Source: Micrasema longulum
Lineage: Eukaryota; Arthropoda; Insecta; Trichoptera; Brachycentridae
Direction of reading: 5' to 3'
Assembly (NCBI GenBank): GCA_022494885.1
Contig: JAGVSM010002360.1
Coordinates: 1-64,000 of the forward strand
Length of the DNA: 64,000 bases
In this document: positions 30,790 to 42,300 of the stretch, one piece after another
How positions within the stretch are numbered: position 1 is the first letter of the stretch
How the letters are laid out: each line of letters begins with the position of its first letter
Program-made: the position numbers and the translations under genes
Notes under the pieces: generated by a model
Told to the model about the DNA's origin: nothing
What the model saw: only the letters and a program-made list of their open reading frames with translations
Database searches by the model: none

Positions 30790-31175
30790 AAGGAATGTTT
30801 GGTCAGTTCAATGCCTCTCAGGCATCGAGTTACTGATAACAGCGGGATTTTAGAGTTTTAACGGACTGTATGGAATTGTTACTCACTTTTAAAGTTCTTC
30901 CAATTGTTTCTTATATGAAGCACTTCACTATTGCTGGAGCACGTATACCGGTATCGTGTAGATGTTGTAGATGATGATGAACTGTACAATTTAGTCTATT
31001 TATAACACACTAAACTTCACTTTGTACGAATATGCTGACGCAGTATATGATAAAGATTTATCACAAAGGTGAATTTTTACATGTGACTTTCTCACAGAAC
31101 GGTAGAAGCAACAAGAATTTTGAAATAGGAAGGATTTGGGAAAGGAATATTTACAGTCTTATATGAGTTGCCAGT
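30790..31175 (-). repeat. BEL/Pao 5' LTR
   Basis: The reverse complement matches 60159-60514 over its length: it starts ATACTGGCAACTCATATAAG and ends about AGGCATTGAACTGACC. It contains a TATA-like TATAAATAG near 30998. Exact LTR edges (TG...CA) could not be fixed. Confidence 0.75.
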
Positions 31176-31599
31176 ATAGAAAATGTAAAATCAGTACTTA
31201 ACAATTAGCATCTGGATAACATACATCCGCGTAGTCAAGGAATGGAAGAAGTAAGCTCTGGACTAATGTTTGCTTAACATTAATTGGCAAGAAATTCTGT
31301 AATCTTTTAAGTGAGTGAAACTGCTATAAAGTTTACGACTAACTTCGTTAACCTAATCGTGCCACCCTAAATGCTTATGAATAATAATAATACCTTAGTT
31401 TTTGACTGAAGTCATGAATGGAATTTCTGTACCGTAATATACGGCCTAAGCCAATAACAACAGTTATACGAAGAAACATATTTATAAGAAACCGAACAAA
31501 AAGAACATAAATCTACGCAGCGAAAACGAACAAAATGAATTGTAGCAGCATACTATGTTTATCAAACCAAAAAAAATTAAACAAACTAACCTAACTAAT
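31176..31599. other. Unassigned DNA
   Basis: No gene, repeat partner or structure recognised upstream of the BEL LTR. Confidence 0.4.
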
Positions 31600-32300
31600 C
31601 TCTTAAATTCTTTGGATTTGTTATTAAAGCTTCATCCGATTTTGAAAACATGTTAACTATAAAAACACTTTACTGGTCATTGGTTCGTCCAATTCTTGAA
31701 TACGCCTCCGTAATATGGTCTCCTTCATATGTTACTCATATAAATCGCATCGAATCAGTTCACCATCAATTTAAAAGAACAATTGCGTACAAACCAGGAA
31801 TCACAAGAGATCACTATAGCTTTACCGGCATGGAACTTCTCCTTAATATATCCAGTCTCTCACAATTTAATTTGTATGTTTAAAACACTTCAAAGTTTAT
31901 TTAAAGTTCCGACTATTTTCCAGCAAATATCTCATGTTCCTTCATATAGACTCAGAAATAATGAAATTCTGTTCCTCGGTCATCATAAGACTAATCATGG
32001 TTTCCATGCGCCTCTATCCAGAACGATTAGATTTGTAAATGAAAATCAAGATCCTTATGATTTTGATTATAAATTGATTATTTTTACAAATAAAGTAAAA
32101 AAATATTCTCAATAAATTAACTGTATATTTGTAGAATTAAGCTGGATTCCATAATACCTGTCTAATGTATTAACTTGTCTTTGCTTTTCTTTGTTGTATT
32201 GCTTGTATTATTTGTTAACGTATTATTATTGTTTTTCATCATACGATTTATTTAAATTGGGCATCGTCCGTAAATTTGTAAAATAAAATATAATATTTTA
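31600..32300 (+). mobile_element. LINE ORF2 C-terminal fragment, frameshifted
   Basis: Frame 31650-31883: TLYWSLVRPILEYASVIWSP then NRIESVHHQFKR. A frameshift near 31860 moves to the frame ending at 32115: SYRLRNNEILFLGHHKTNHG, then HAPLSRTIRFVNEN. The 3' UTR runs to an AAATAAAATA tail at ~32280-32291. The relative at 57310-57690 shares EYASVxWSP. Confidence 0.85.
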
Positions 32301-32399
32301 AAACAAAGCTTTAAGAATTATTTAAAAATAAACCGATACACAAGTGTACATTTTATGTTAAATGAATAAAAAGTACTAGCATATAAACAAATAATATTT

Positions 32400-32865
32400 T
32401 ACAATACCATGTGTTTCGAACCGTCAGCAGGGTCGCAGTGAGTCACATCTTGTTGGAGGGTGTGATTCTATTAAATGCTACGAATGTCCAGTTGCATTCC
32501 ACCGGCAACACTACTGACTAGTCCAACTCGTTAGCGTCCACGTCGCGAGCCCCGGGCAATGGGAGCACACTCACAACGGTGTGATCACACCAGAAAACGA
32601 GAGGATGAAAGGCGAGTCTCTGGCGCCTCCAAACCAGAGCCAACCAGCTAAGGTATGGTAACCCCGACAGAAAAATTCACAAGAGAAAGCAACGGGAAAC
32701 CACTCTGGTCGTCTTTTCCCAGGAATCACTATGGCGAATACATCCGACAAGCTGTTGTCCTGGCCTCGGAGTAGCGCAGGACCGAGATGCTTTCGCTGTA
32801 GTGATCGCCAACGTCGGGGGGACCTGACAAGGCACCACAAGAAGAAGATGATGTTTTTGTATAAT
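32400..32865. other. GC-rich unassigned segment
   Basis: About 450 bp, clearly GC-richer than its flanks, with abrupt edges and ending in AAGAAGAAGATGATG (32839-32853). Possibly a retroelement 3' end in plus orientation. The minus frames at 32571-32950 have no signature. Confidence 0.4.
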
Positions 32866-32869
32866 ATAT

Positions 32870-33085
32870 ATAATGGGATTTCGCAAAGAAATTGATCAAA
32901 GCCAACACGAACATGATCACAATACCAGAAAAAAGGTAAAAATCAGACACCCACTTAGAAAAAAAGCGAAGTAACGAAATTCAATTTTATAAAAGGCAAT
33001 AAGATTTCTTTTAAATAAAAAATTATGGTGTAAAATATATTCATAAACACGATCGACATGTAAGACTTCAAGCTAACCTATGCCA
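32870..33085 (+). mobile_element. LINE 3' fragment (HNTR type)
   Basis: KEIDQSQHEHDHNTRKKVKI followed by RHPLRKKAK and a stop, the same block as at 56465-56640, then NSILFKAI out of frame. Decayed. Confidence 0.65.
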
Positions 33086-33094
33086 ATCCTTCTT

Positions 33095-33310
33095 CTTCCC
33101 ACACTATGTTCATTAGCGAAGAGATCTACGAAAAGCCGGAAGATCTTTCCCGAAGAATTTCGAGTTGCTTGACGAAAATACTAATCTATACATTCTGGAC
33201 ATTGGGGCATAAAAACAAAAGTTGCTCTTAGAAGATTTCATAAATATAAGATTTTGACTTCTAGTGATACGGTTAGGAACACGAAAAGAAATTGATTGCA
33301 ACAGAGATAG
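33095..33310 (-). mobile_element. LINE ORF2 C-terminal fragment
   Basis: Frame 33301-33113: SFRVPNRITRSQNLIF, then APMSRMYRL, the FxVPxRxTRS...SPxxRMxRL ending of LINE reverse transcriptases. Short remnant. Confidence 0.65.
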
Positions 33311-33889
33311 GAAACCACTTATAGCATTGAGTAAATAAATATATAAACTGAATATAAAATAAAAAGGTTTGTGATCCCTTATTCCAATTAACTCCCTTTC
33401 GGATTCTAGATATTAAATCTACAGTATTCTGTGAAGCGGACAGAACTAGAAGAGCTATATACATATACTTTTTGATATTAACGTTTATGATACAAACAAA
33501 TAAAGGTACACAGTGTGGAAGGGTTTTGCAACGAAGAAAAAACGCCGACACAATCTCGTATAATATATTAAAATAAATTAACCCTAGATAGACAACCTAC
33601 GCCAAATTGACGTTATCTTTATAATTTGCTCGTATGTGGCGCCACTGCGCTCGCCGTTCCTACCAACTCAGTCAACCCACAGAGCTTGCAGGACCAGTGC
33701 AGCTTAGTTAAGTGCACTACTTTCGTAAATACAACAAGAATCGTACCGTACGTCGAAGTAACAGTTATCTTAAATCTTATGTATATCATTCTTCTGCACG
33801 TGTGATGTCACTGAACTCCTGCTAAACGGCTGGCTTAACCAATTTACGTGCGTTTTTGAGCGAAATGTAGATCTTTGCGGTGCGCGTGT
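33311..33889. other. Unassigned DNA with repeat K copy
   Basis: 33780-33870 (ATTCTTCTGCACGTGTGATG then TGAACTCCTGCTAAACGGC) matches 20385-20490. 33590-33740 is unassigned. The minus frame 33273-33551 shows no domain. Confidence 0.45.
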
Positions 33890-34548
33890 TCGCTTGCTCA
33901 ATTTGTGTTCAATTTATTGTCTTTAAACACAACAAATTTTACTTCAATACTTAGCTTTTTAGCTCTGTTACTATACGCAAACATAAATTATTTTCTACCT
34001 TTCATAATTTCTTTCACAAATACAAGAATTTCTAGATACTCCACCCTGATGCTGCAAAAACAAATAAAAATTAATACAACCTTCGGTCAAACAGGATTGG
34101 CCATACTACTCGTTAAAGCGTACAATCTTATTCCATTATCCATAAGGACAATTAGTAAGTACTCACAATATAAAATTGCTATTGAGAAATGGATAGTGGA
34201 GGTGGGTTGCGCACGGATCGATGTGTGGATCAAGCCAAATAGGTAAAATGTGTGTACTGTCTATGAAATTTTGTCTATTAGTCTATATAAATTGGTTGTT
34301 TTTTTATGATTATTTGAGTTTATGTTGCTTATTATGTTGATGATAATTGGGTTAATTAGATTAATTAAGTTTTTTCAAAAAAATATTATTATGTCAACTT
34401 TGTAACTAATAACTAATTTGGCATGATTCACTTTTTGTAAAATGTTTCCCTCGGCACGGGTACGGGAGTGTATAAAAATATAAAAATTATTCTGAATAAA
34501 AATAAAAATAAAAATAATGTAAAAGTATAAATAAATAAATAAATAAAT
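33890..34548 (+). mobile_element. LINE family C, 3' fragment copy 1
   Basis: The frame ending at 34246 encodes LMLQKQIKINTTFGQTG, then AYNLIPLSIRTISKYSQYKI, the final ORF2 segment. The 3' UTR contains GTAAAATGTTTCCCTCGGC and ends in (AAATA)n at ~34527-34548. Strongly similar to 47640-48112. Confidence 0.8.
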
Positions 34549-35967
34549 ATGAGAACCCAGATATCTAAGTTAAGTCTAAATTTGAAATGGCGTAATCTGC
34601 CTTTCGAAAAATAATTATATTTTAGTAAAACATTTAAGTATATTTTGAAATGGAAATACCTTGTAAATTTATTGTTTTTGTTTAATTTTTATGCAAGCAT
34701 TGCAAAACCATGACCCGGAATCAATTTAATAAATTTGTGAAAAATAGTTACTGGGTTTAGGTTGAGAAAAATCGGAAAATTTACTAAAAATACATTCTTA
34801 AATAATAAATTAATATTGTACAACTGTATAGTAAATTAACTAGTAGGTAGTAATGTTATTGTTTATTTTGCATAAAAATGTCTGCCTTAAAACAGGTTGT
34901 ACCTAGTTAGGCAGACTAGACATGATCCAGAGAAATCTATTCCCTAAGTGTGTATGTAGTAGATAAAGTAATAGTTATTTTTTAATAAACTATGATTATT
35001 ATTATTTAATTTTTTTATTATTGCGCAATTTTTAAAAAACATTCATTTTCAAAATGTCAAAATCGTAAGATTTCCTAATTTTTAGTGCGTTTTACCTGAC
35101 TGCAGCCTTACTTTCACTAAAACATCCGCGCAACGGTGTTGTGTAGTGCTTACATATGAAAAAAATGAGATATTTTTAATAGGAAAAATATAATATTCTT
35201 TATAGTTGAAGTCATAAGTGATAATATTTTTAATCTAATTACTAAAAACATAAAACAATCATTCGCTCACGCTCACAGCGAGGGCGAAAGAACCGCCCCT
35301 AATGAAAGTCGCGAAGCTACTAACAGTTTACCGCCGCGAAAAAACATTCATTTTAAAATGGCAGAATCGTATGATTTCCTCATTTTGCGTGCGTTTTACC
35401 CGACTACAGCCGTAAGGGAAAGGTTGAAGCGCTGAAACCTTTTGAAACGTATTAGAATAGTTAGAATTAAACAGGACTCTGATTCCCAGTAAATGTTGCT
35501 CAGAAGTAAGGATTAGCTCTCTGATGTGTAAGGACTAAGATTGGAACACAGCGGGGGGAATTAACTCCTGTAATAATTGTTCCTATCTTCTACGCCGCAG
35601 GCTGAATCGCAACTAGCAATTAATTACAAATCTAACAATAACTCATTTTTTCATATTATGGTACCTCTACACGGTAGAGGTTGGCAACAGTGAAAGCACT
35701 CCCTTTGCATACTCGGAAACAGTTTTGAAATTCGAGGGTATTTTCATCGGTTTCGCTCATACTAAAACAATTTATTTTTATCAAAAATCGAGTGGCTTTG
35801 TTAAAAAAAAACCAATTTTATAAACACGCGATTTTAATTGAATTTTACTTTATTGCTTTCACCGTGAGTTTGGCACATAACATCTATCTTTTTATTTATT
35901 TTTCTATATGAATATCTCACTGGGGAAAATAAATATAAAACATTCAAACCAAATATTTTTATTTTTT
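34549..35967. other. Unassigned DNA with a direct repeat
   Basis: A ~75-bp direct repeat at 35038-35110 and 35341-35415 (ATTCATTTT..AAATG, GATTTCCT, GTGCGTTTTACC). 34700-34820 resembles 63690-63800 (a LINE end). No gene. Confidence 0.45.
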
Positions 35968-36012
35968 CTACCGACCGGTTTCAAAGCTATACAAGCATCT
36001 TTATCAAGGTTA
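35968..36012 (-). repeat. Hammerhead-like repeat, diverged
   Basis: Minus strand: AACC, TTGATAA, AAGATGCTTGTATAGCTTT, GAAACCGGTC, GGTAG. Same layout and the same two core changes as 6806-6850, so both come from one diverged lineage. Confidence 0.4.
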
Positions 36013-36611
36013 ACTAATGAATCGTATTCTATTTTATTTCAACAGTGATTACTAAATATAACATGCGGGGGTATTATTTGCAAACCCGGCAAAATTCATC
36101 TTTCTTTATTTTGATCAAATCACAAAAAACTGATACAATAATTAACTTCAACTTTTTTTTAAATTTCAATTTTTAAATATAATCAGTAAATATTTTATAC
36201 GTAAGCAGGGATGACATAAGCATGGTTATGTCAAGAAACAGTAGTAAAATAATACATTTAATTTTATACTTTCCAACTTTACAATACTCGAGTAGAGGTT
36301 GCCATGTTTGCAACAAACCCGATAATTTAAAAGTCAACTTACAAATATAGCCGTATTTTAAACTGACTGTTCAAATTAATGGAAAAAATTGTATTCTGAA
36401 TAAGTTTAAATTAATATCTAGCTTTTTTTAGATTTTGGATATTGCCGGGATTTTGCAAGTCCAAGAACAAAAGCGAACAATAGCGAACAATGCAAGTAGT
36501 TTTTAAATTTTTTTTTATAAATATTTGGACCCCTGTATTTAGTAGCCTTACGTGTCATGTACAAGGCTTAGGTACTCGGAAAAAAACGTTTTTGTTTGTC
36601 TTGGAAATGGG
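36013..36611. other. Unassigned AT-rich DNA
   Basis: No gene or repeat partner recognised. Confidence 0.4.
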
Positions 36612-37020
36612 ATGTTCGATCACTGATTTTGGTTTATTACCTTTATGAGACCAATCACCATTGTTGCAAAGTTCAAGAACAATGGCGCGTGAAAACTACT
36701 TTTAACTACAGTGTGGATATCTGTTAAGGATATTCCATCTTTCCTGCATTCTGCTTCAAGATTATGGCGTTGCAAACTGAAAAATGGGCATTGAAATAAG
36801 AGATGTTCAATACTCTGTGAAGAAATATCATCGCATGGACAATAGTCATCATTCCTTAATTTAAACCCATATAGATAACTTCTCATAGCTCCGTGTCCGG
36901 TAAAAATTTGGGTCGTTTTGAAAGTACTTTGGTGATGATGACGGAAGTTTGCTGCATCAGCCAGCGTTGGGAAAAACATTTTAGTGATTTTCAATGCAAG
37001 TAGTACCTTCATGTGTATTT
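36612..37020 (-). mobile_element. R1/Jockey-type LINE ORF2 C-terminus
   Basis: Frame 37012-36620: TFKTTQIFTGHGAMRSYLYG, then CPCDDISSQSIEHLLFQCP (the C-x-C...H...C zinc knuckle) and RHNLEAECRKDGI. This order (TGHG, knuckle, CPxF, R..LE) is the standard ORF2 end of R1- and Jockey-group LINEs. Uninterrupted over 130 residues but 5'-truncated near 37020. Confidence 0.9.
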
Positions 37021-38604
37021 TTTGTTTTCAATAAATAAATAAATATCTTTATCATTTTTTTTACTTCAAGGGACTATAAAATATTCTACTGTAAAACACC
37101 TTTTTAAATTATATTTAATATCAACTATGTCGGGGATCTCAACCCCCCCCATCCAACTATTCCATAGGTTGCAGTGGATCGAAATAAAACTAAGTACACA
37201 CTTCTGAGAGTGCCAATATGATATGAATATATCTATTATATGTTATAGTATTCACTCTCCGCGCTTTATCGTACGGTCTGATTTCCCTTGTACGCCCGGC
37301 GGAGTAGTTGTGAGCCACGCGTTGCTAGGTGACGCGCCGCCTATGTAGGCGGACGGACGACGGAAGTTTCCCCACACTTCGCGTCACGACGCCGACGTAA
37401 TGCAATGGCGGCGTCCCCGTGGGTTTGCTTTTACCTGTTGAGCCACAGTAAAATAAAACTACCGCACCGAAAGAGAAGAGGTTTGACTGCCATCGCCATT
37501 TCTTATTTTACAAATGTTTGTAGACAAAATACTGGATTTCACCCCCCAGGGAGTCATTAAGATTATCAAATTACAAAAGGAATGGAGAACATTTTAGAAA
37601 AATTTGTTGCTTACATATTTTTATATATAATAAATAAACATTAATATTCTCACCCGCACCTATCCCCAAGTCACTCACCGCCCAATAGTTTAGTTAAAAA
37701 TTGAGCACCGAGTCGACCAGATCGCCGCCGCTTACCGCCAGTACGAATGGTGATTTTATTTACAGGTAAGCTGTAAAAAAATATCATACATTTGTACCTA
37801 CATAGGAGGTACATAATATAATGTAAGTAATTTATACTATAAATTGATATTTTTCTGTGGTTATGTGTGATACAACAATTCTCATCCATAAAATCAACTC
37901 AAACGATGTAACTTCGTGATATATTATATTATATAAATATATTATCCATTACTTAAATAATTAATTCATTAAAAAAAAAAAAAAATACCACTATGAATTC
38001 AGTTGATATTATGTATTCAATTGAAATGTCAACTGTCCGCATTGTTCTAGTAATTAATAGCGCCAAAAACAGCCGCGTGGAGCGCTTTATGTCCTGCAAT
38101 ATGACGCATGAAAGTAATTATGGTCTTATGTCAAAAGAACCCTCTCAAAGAAAAATAGTCCTTAAGATACAGTGTTTGAAATACTGTTTTCCAAATTAAG
38201 AATCTTCAAAAAATTTGTGTAATCTGCAAGTTTAATCAAGGAGAAAAAACCCGCACCGGGGTTAAGTCATTAAAAATATAGTATGCTTATTTGTATGAAA
38301 AAATAAGCTGGAAAAATCGGCTAGTTTCTTGGCTCACCGCAGGCGCTGGGCGCGCTTTATTGAAATTTATATTTATATTAGGATAAAAATACAAACGGTG
38401 GAAATGATTTAACATAAATGGTAATTATTTGTTTGTTTTTCTGTAAATAAAGTTACAAAAACACATTATTATGTTTAGTCAAATATAATGGTAAGCTGTG
38501 CATAATCGCTTCTATACACAGTTCGCCCCTGCTTACCGCTTACCGCTGCGCACCGCGTAATCGCTCCCGCTACCGAACATCGCAAAACCACCACAAACTA
38601 ACTG
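37021..38604. other. Unassigned DNA with small remnants
   Basis: 37064-37150 resembles an inverted SINE E segment (AACTATGTCGGGGATCTCAA). 37240-37460 is GC-rich with CGCGTTGCTAGGTGACGCG. 37520-37600 is an inverted family A tail (TAGACAAAATACTGGATTTC). The frames 37671-37889 and 37993-38199 have no signature. Confidence 0.4.
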
Positions 38605-38765
38605 AGAAGTGAGGTGTCCCAGAGCCATCTCCAGCCTCCAGTCACCAACAAGACAGATCCGGAAGGTAGGTGATTCTTATAACTTTCTGCCGGGATCCAA
38701 ACCCGTCTCCTTAGTTCCTTTTCACCGCACCGCTCTGCATGGCCACATGGCCCCTCCAGAAGGAT
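38605..38765 (-). mobile_element. Possible tRNA-derived SINE, fourth family
   Basis: Reverse complement has GGCCATGTGGCCATGCAGAG (A-box-like), GGGTTTGGATCCCGGC (B-box-like) and a short body. It interrupts a family A-associated tail. A single copy here, so only tentative. The overlapping minus frame 38598-38810 is not a gene. Confidence 0.45.
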
Positions 38766-38819
38766 ATGTCTTTTTTCTATAAACGTTTGGGCAAACTCAA
38801 CATATTTCATTTACTTTTC

Positions 38820-39190
38820 TGATCATGGTCTTTCGCTTCGCTCTTGTCAGGAGAGAACACTTTCCATACCTCGACATAGAACATCATTTTTCAGCTATTC
38901 CTTTTCCGTCCAAGCCGCTAGACTTTGGAATGAGCCACCCCTTCCTATAAAAAATACACCTTCTCTAGCCACCCTCAAGAAACGCCTAAAACATTATTAT
39001 ATATCCCCAGAATCCTGAACTCCTTGACGTTTTACTCCTTTTTATATTTCCTCAAATATTTCTTTTATCTCTTCTTCTTTCCTTGGTTTCTGATTCTCTC
39101 TCCTTTCAGACTCATTATCTGATATCACATTCCTCATTATTTAATATGTATAACATAACGTACTTTAAAAAAAATAAAAATATTAATGTT
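38820..39190 (+). mobile_element. LINE ORF2 end with pyrimidine-rich 3' UTR
   Basis: Translates as ERTLSIPRHRTSFFSYSFSV, then QAARLWNEPPLPIKN and LKKRLKHYY before a stop at ~39018. This is the VPRxRTxxFxxSFSVxAxRLWNxLP ending of LINEs. A pyrimidine-rich 3' UTR follows, with tail AAAAAAAATAAAAATA (~39166). Confidence 0.8.
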
Positions 39191-39735
39191 AATATGTGCA
39201 AGCCTTATCTCTTAATTACAAAACAGCTTTTATTTTTAATTAACAAGTTACAACACTGATGGAGAATACCTTAAATAAGGGAATATGGAAGTCTAGGCAT
39301 TTACAGGGCTTATGGCCTGTCATTGGCTGGTTTAAGTGGCCACTTTACATAACGTACTTTAAAACATAACGTACTTTAAAACATAACGTACTTTAACAAA
39401 AATAAAATATTAATGTTAATATGTGCAAGCCTTATCTCTCAATTAAAAAACAGTTTTTATTTTTAATTAACAAATTACAACAGGGATGGAGAATACCTTA
39501 AATAGGGAAATATGGAAGTCTAGGTATTTACAGGGCTTATGGCCTGTCATTGGCTGGTTTAAGTCGCCACTTTACACACTGTGTAACATTCGCCATTCTG
39601 CCTATGTTTGAACATCCATATTTCGTAAACTCTTCCATTAGTTGATTTGAGTGAAGTTAAAGAGCTGAAACCTTTATTGTAGTGAAGAGATTTATTAATT
39701 TTACATACTAGGCAACGCCGAACAAACAGCTGTTA
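39155..39735. repeat. Tandem duplication carrying family A arms
   Basis: GTTAATATGTGCAAGCCTTA occurs at ~39186 and ~39415 (period ~229 bp), each followed by TTTTTAATTAAC and a family A left arm. The first arm is cut at CACTTTACAT and followed by three units of an 18-bp repeat (AACATAACGTACTTTAAA, ~39352-39400). Confidence 0.7.
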
Positions 39736-40375
39736 TTTTTAATTAACAAATTACAACAAGGATGGAGAATACCTTCAATAAGGGAATATGGAAGTCTAGA
39801 CATTTACAGGGCCTATGACCTGTCATTGGCTGGTTTAAGTGGCCACTTTACCCACTGTGTAACATTCACCATTTTGCCTGTTATTTTTAATTAATATGTT
39901 TTTTTTAACATATTTTATTCTAACATATGAATGAACACAAAATTTTGACCGATCTCTTCTTTTGACCAGTCTGTTTTTTGGCTGGCTGGAAGATATTGCT
40001 TTTAGTAATAAGTCCGCCAAAGTACTTATTATTTGAGTCAATGTTTTAAATAAAAAATAAATTACAATAAAACCAACTGGTCTACGAAGAAATGTTTTCA
40101 GGCGTTGCCTAGTATGTGAAATAATTCGATCAGATAAATCTCTTCGCAACAATAAAGGTTTTCGCTCTTTAATTTCGCTAAAATCAACCAAATCAATCAA
40201 ATCAAGAATAAAAGAAATATGGATATTCGAACATAGGCAAAATGGTGAATATTACGCAGTGTGTAAATTGGCCACTTAAACCAGCTAATGACAGATCATA
40301 AGCCCTGTAAATGCCTAGACTTCCATATTTCCTTCTCTTAAACGTTCTCCATCCCAGTTGTAATTTGATTGAATT
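39730..40375. mobile_element. Foldback family A, long copy
   Basis: Left arm 39743-39890 (CAGGGCCTATGACCTGTCA). Right arm 40075-40375 (GCGTTGCCTAGTATGTGAAA, CAGATCATAAGCCCTGTAAA, TCCCAGTTGTAATTTG). The centre (39950-40050) has a segment shared inverted with ~2880-2980. The minus frame 39835-40200 is an artefact of the arm. Confidence 0.65.
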
Positions 40376-40407
40376 TTATTTAGGTCGTCCTATCGGTTTT
40401 ACTAAAT

Positions 40408-41045
40408 CTGCCTCGTTGTGTAGTAGTCGACGAGTTCGCCTACCATTCTAGAGGTTCCGAGTTAAGTTTCCTAACAGGATGAACGTGCAATATTGATTTA
40501 AAAGGTTTTTTGAACTGCAACATTTCATCGTTCTTGGACCGCCGCCTGTTGTGGAATTCTGGATCTTCTCTACCCCCTGGAGAGTGATTCATTTGAAGAT
40601 TTATTTATTTTTTTATTCGACGACACTTTGCTTCATATAATGGCTGCACTGATGATAAAACGTCAAATGATGTATAAAACTGATTCAAAAACGGAAAAAA
40701 AAATGGTTTGGTCAATTTAACATAATTAAGTGTTTTGGGTAATGCTTAAGGTCGCACTAATGTTCTAAATTAAAATCGTCATGTTTGATTTCACGTGTTC
40801 ATTTTTTTTTCATGTTTAATCATACGTGTGGTCATATATGAAGCAAAAATTAGTCTCATGGAAAAAATAAATACTCCGAATTTAACCACTCTCTAAGGGA
40901 TACAGGAGATTCATAATTGCACCCCTGCAGCGCAAGACTGATCACTTTACCTTCATGCAATAGATGATCGAACTACGCTTTATTCGGTTTACTAATGTAC
41001 TGCCCTATGTACCACTGGGTGCGGAAAGGGGGTGACGATGATGGA
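40408..41045 (+). mobile_element. SINE family E, interrupted copy
   Basis: Head CTGCCTCGTTGTGTAGTAGT at 40408. The 3' half at ~40925-41045 has CGCAAGACTGATCACTTTAC and GTGCGGAAAGGGGGTGACG. About 350 bp of foreign sequence lies between (40530-40920). Confidence 0.6.
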
Positions 41046-41172
41046 AAATACCCGTTTTAAGGTAAAAAAAAGCCTGACTAAAACACATAGCGCAAAAACT
41101 TTAAAACTTGAAAACATTGAGATGATAAAAGTGGTACACAAAATTGGATCGGGAACATACAAGAACTTCTGG

Positions 41173-41312
41173 TGGCGGCCTCCGTGGTGCAGTGGTTAAG
41201 ACACTTGAGTCACGCACGGAAGGTTCCAGAAACACAAGAATCAAAATGAGATTTATCTGAAGCCTGGGAGTTCTGTACTTCACCTCTATATTGGGCCTCC
41301 TGGGCCTTAATT
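41173..41312 (+). mobile_element. SINE family F, B-box-deleted copy
   Basis: GGCGGCCTCCGTGGTGCAGT, CACGCACGGAAGGTTCC, then a deletion across the B box straight into AGAAACACAAGAATCAAAAT. Ends GGGCCTCCTGGGCC. Confidence 0.75.
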
Positions 41313-41454
41313 ATGAACGCAATCTTCATTTGTTTATATCGAGACGGTGTACTTAACTTCTGTACTGTCTGTATCTTCCTCGATTTGTTCTACCTACTTG
41401 CCATATCGACATCATATGATCGAAACAAACCAATGAATGACCGCAAAAAAGCGT

Positions 41455-41860
41455 GTTCCTTACTTCACCTACATTTAAAATAGTTCTCATTTATATTTTA
41501 AATAGGCTTCTGTGATAGAAAGTGTTCACTTCAAAGCGATTATATCTCTAATAAATCCCGATTCAAGGAAAAAATTCTCGCTTGAACATGATTTTTAAAA
41601 GACTTTTGATACTTGCGAAGACGATGTGCTTTATTGAGTCTGTATGTATCTACCAAGCGACTACGAAGCCGGCTCCTTTAACGTCTCGATACGTTCACCC
41701 TGGAAAAAAATAAAACAGACAGAACAAATATCAAAACTCAATTTACAGCTAGATGCTCTTGTATGTTAATAGGGCAGCATCTAGCTAGTCTAGTCACTGC
41801 ATCTAGCCACTCGTTTCCGAAACTGACAATTATGTCAGAATTTTATTCGACTTCAAAACA
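41455..41860. repeat. Outer inverted-repeat arm, left
   Basis: Pairs inverted with 48905-49315. Matching blocks include AAAGCGATTAT..CT.CAATAAATCCC-type sequence, TAGATGCTCTTG..TGTTAATA and CACTGCATCTAGCC. 41320-41560 is also directly repeated at 45135-45390. Confidence 0.65.
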
Positions 41861-42300
41861 TACTTATTTCTCTCTCATATTTTTAATAGTCTCTCATATT
41901 TTTAATAGTCTTAAAAAAGAAAGTGCCAACCTCAAAATGATTAAATATTTAATTAAATCGTAATTAAAGGAAAAATCGCTCGGCGGAACAAATTTTTGGT
42001 CACTTTCAATGGGTAGATAAACGTATCGAAGGGTTCTAGACCCGTCAGTAAAAACCGATGTACTTACATCAAAACTTGATGGTGGGGGGGATCGGTAGTA
42101 TATCTTTGTCGGTCGGGAGACTTTTATCTTTAACTATGACGTCATAAAAAAGCTATGTCATTTTAGAGCGTAAATATGTGTACCGTGACGTACGCTTCCC
42201 CTTATTTCATATCGATGTACCAACCCAAAACTTGAAGGGGGGGGGGGGGGTCGGTAGTATATCTTCGTTATCGCTAGAGATAATTTATCTTCAACTATAC

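Larger units (their letters stand above)
25630..31175 (-). mobile_element. BEL/Pao LTR retrotransposon, broken
   Basis: Read on the minus strand from 31175: LTR, 5' leader, gag (ATG at 30237), zinc knuckle, aspartic protease, RT and the end of RNase H. Integrase and the 3' LTR are absent; a LINE takes over at ~25605. Four later insertions: repeat D (29139-29575), a LINE 3' UTR (~28361-28871), SINE F (26581-26762) and a LINE (25924-26409). A stop and at least two frameshifts interrupt what is left. Non-functional. A detached LTR of the same family is at 60159-60514. Confidence 0.9.

Noticed and set aside
38598..38810. 70-residue minus-strand protein
   Set aside because: Overlaps a SINE-like head and a family A tail; composition fits translated repeat DNA.
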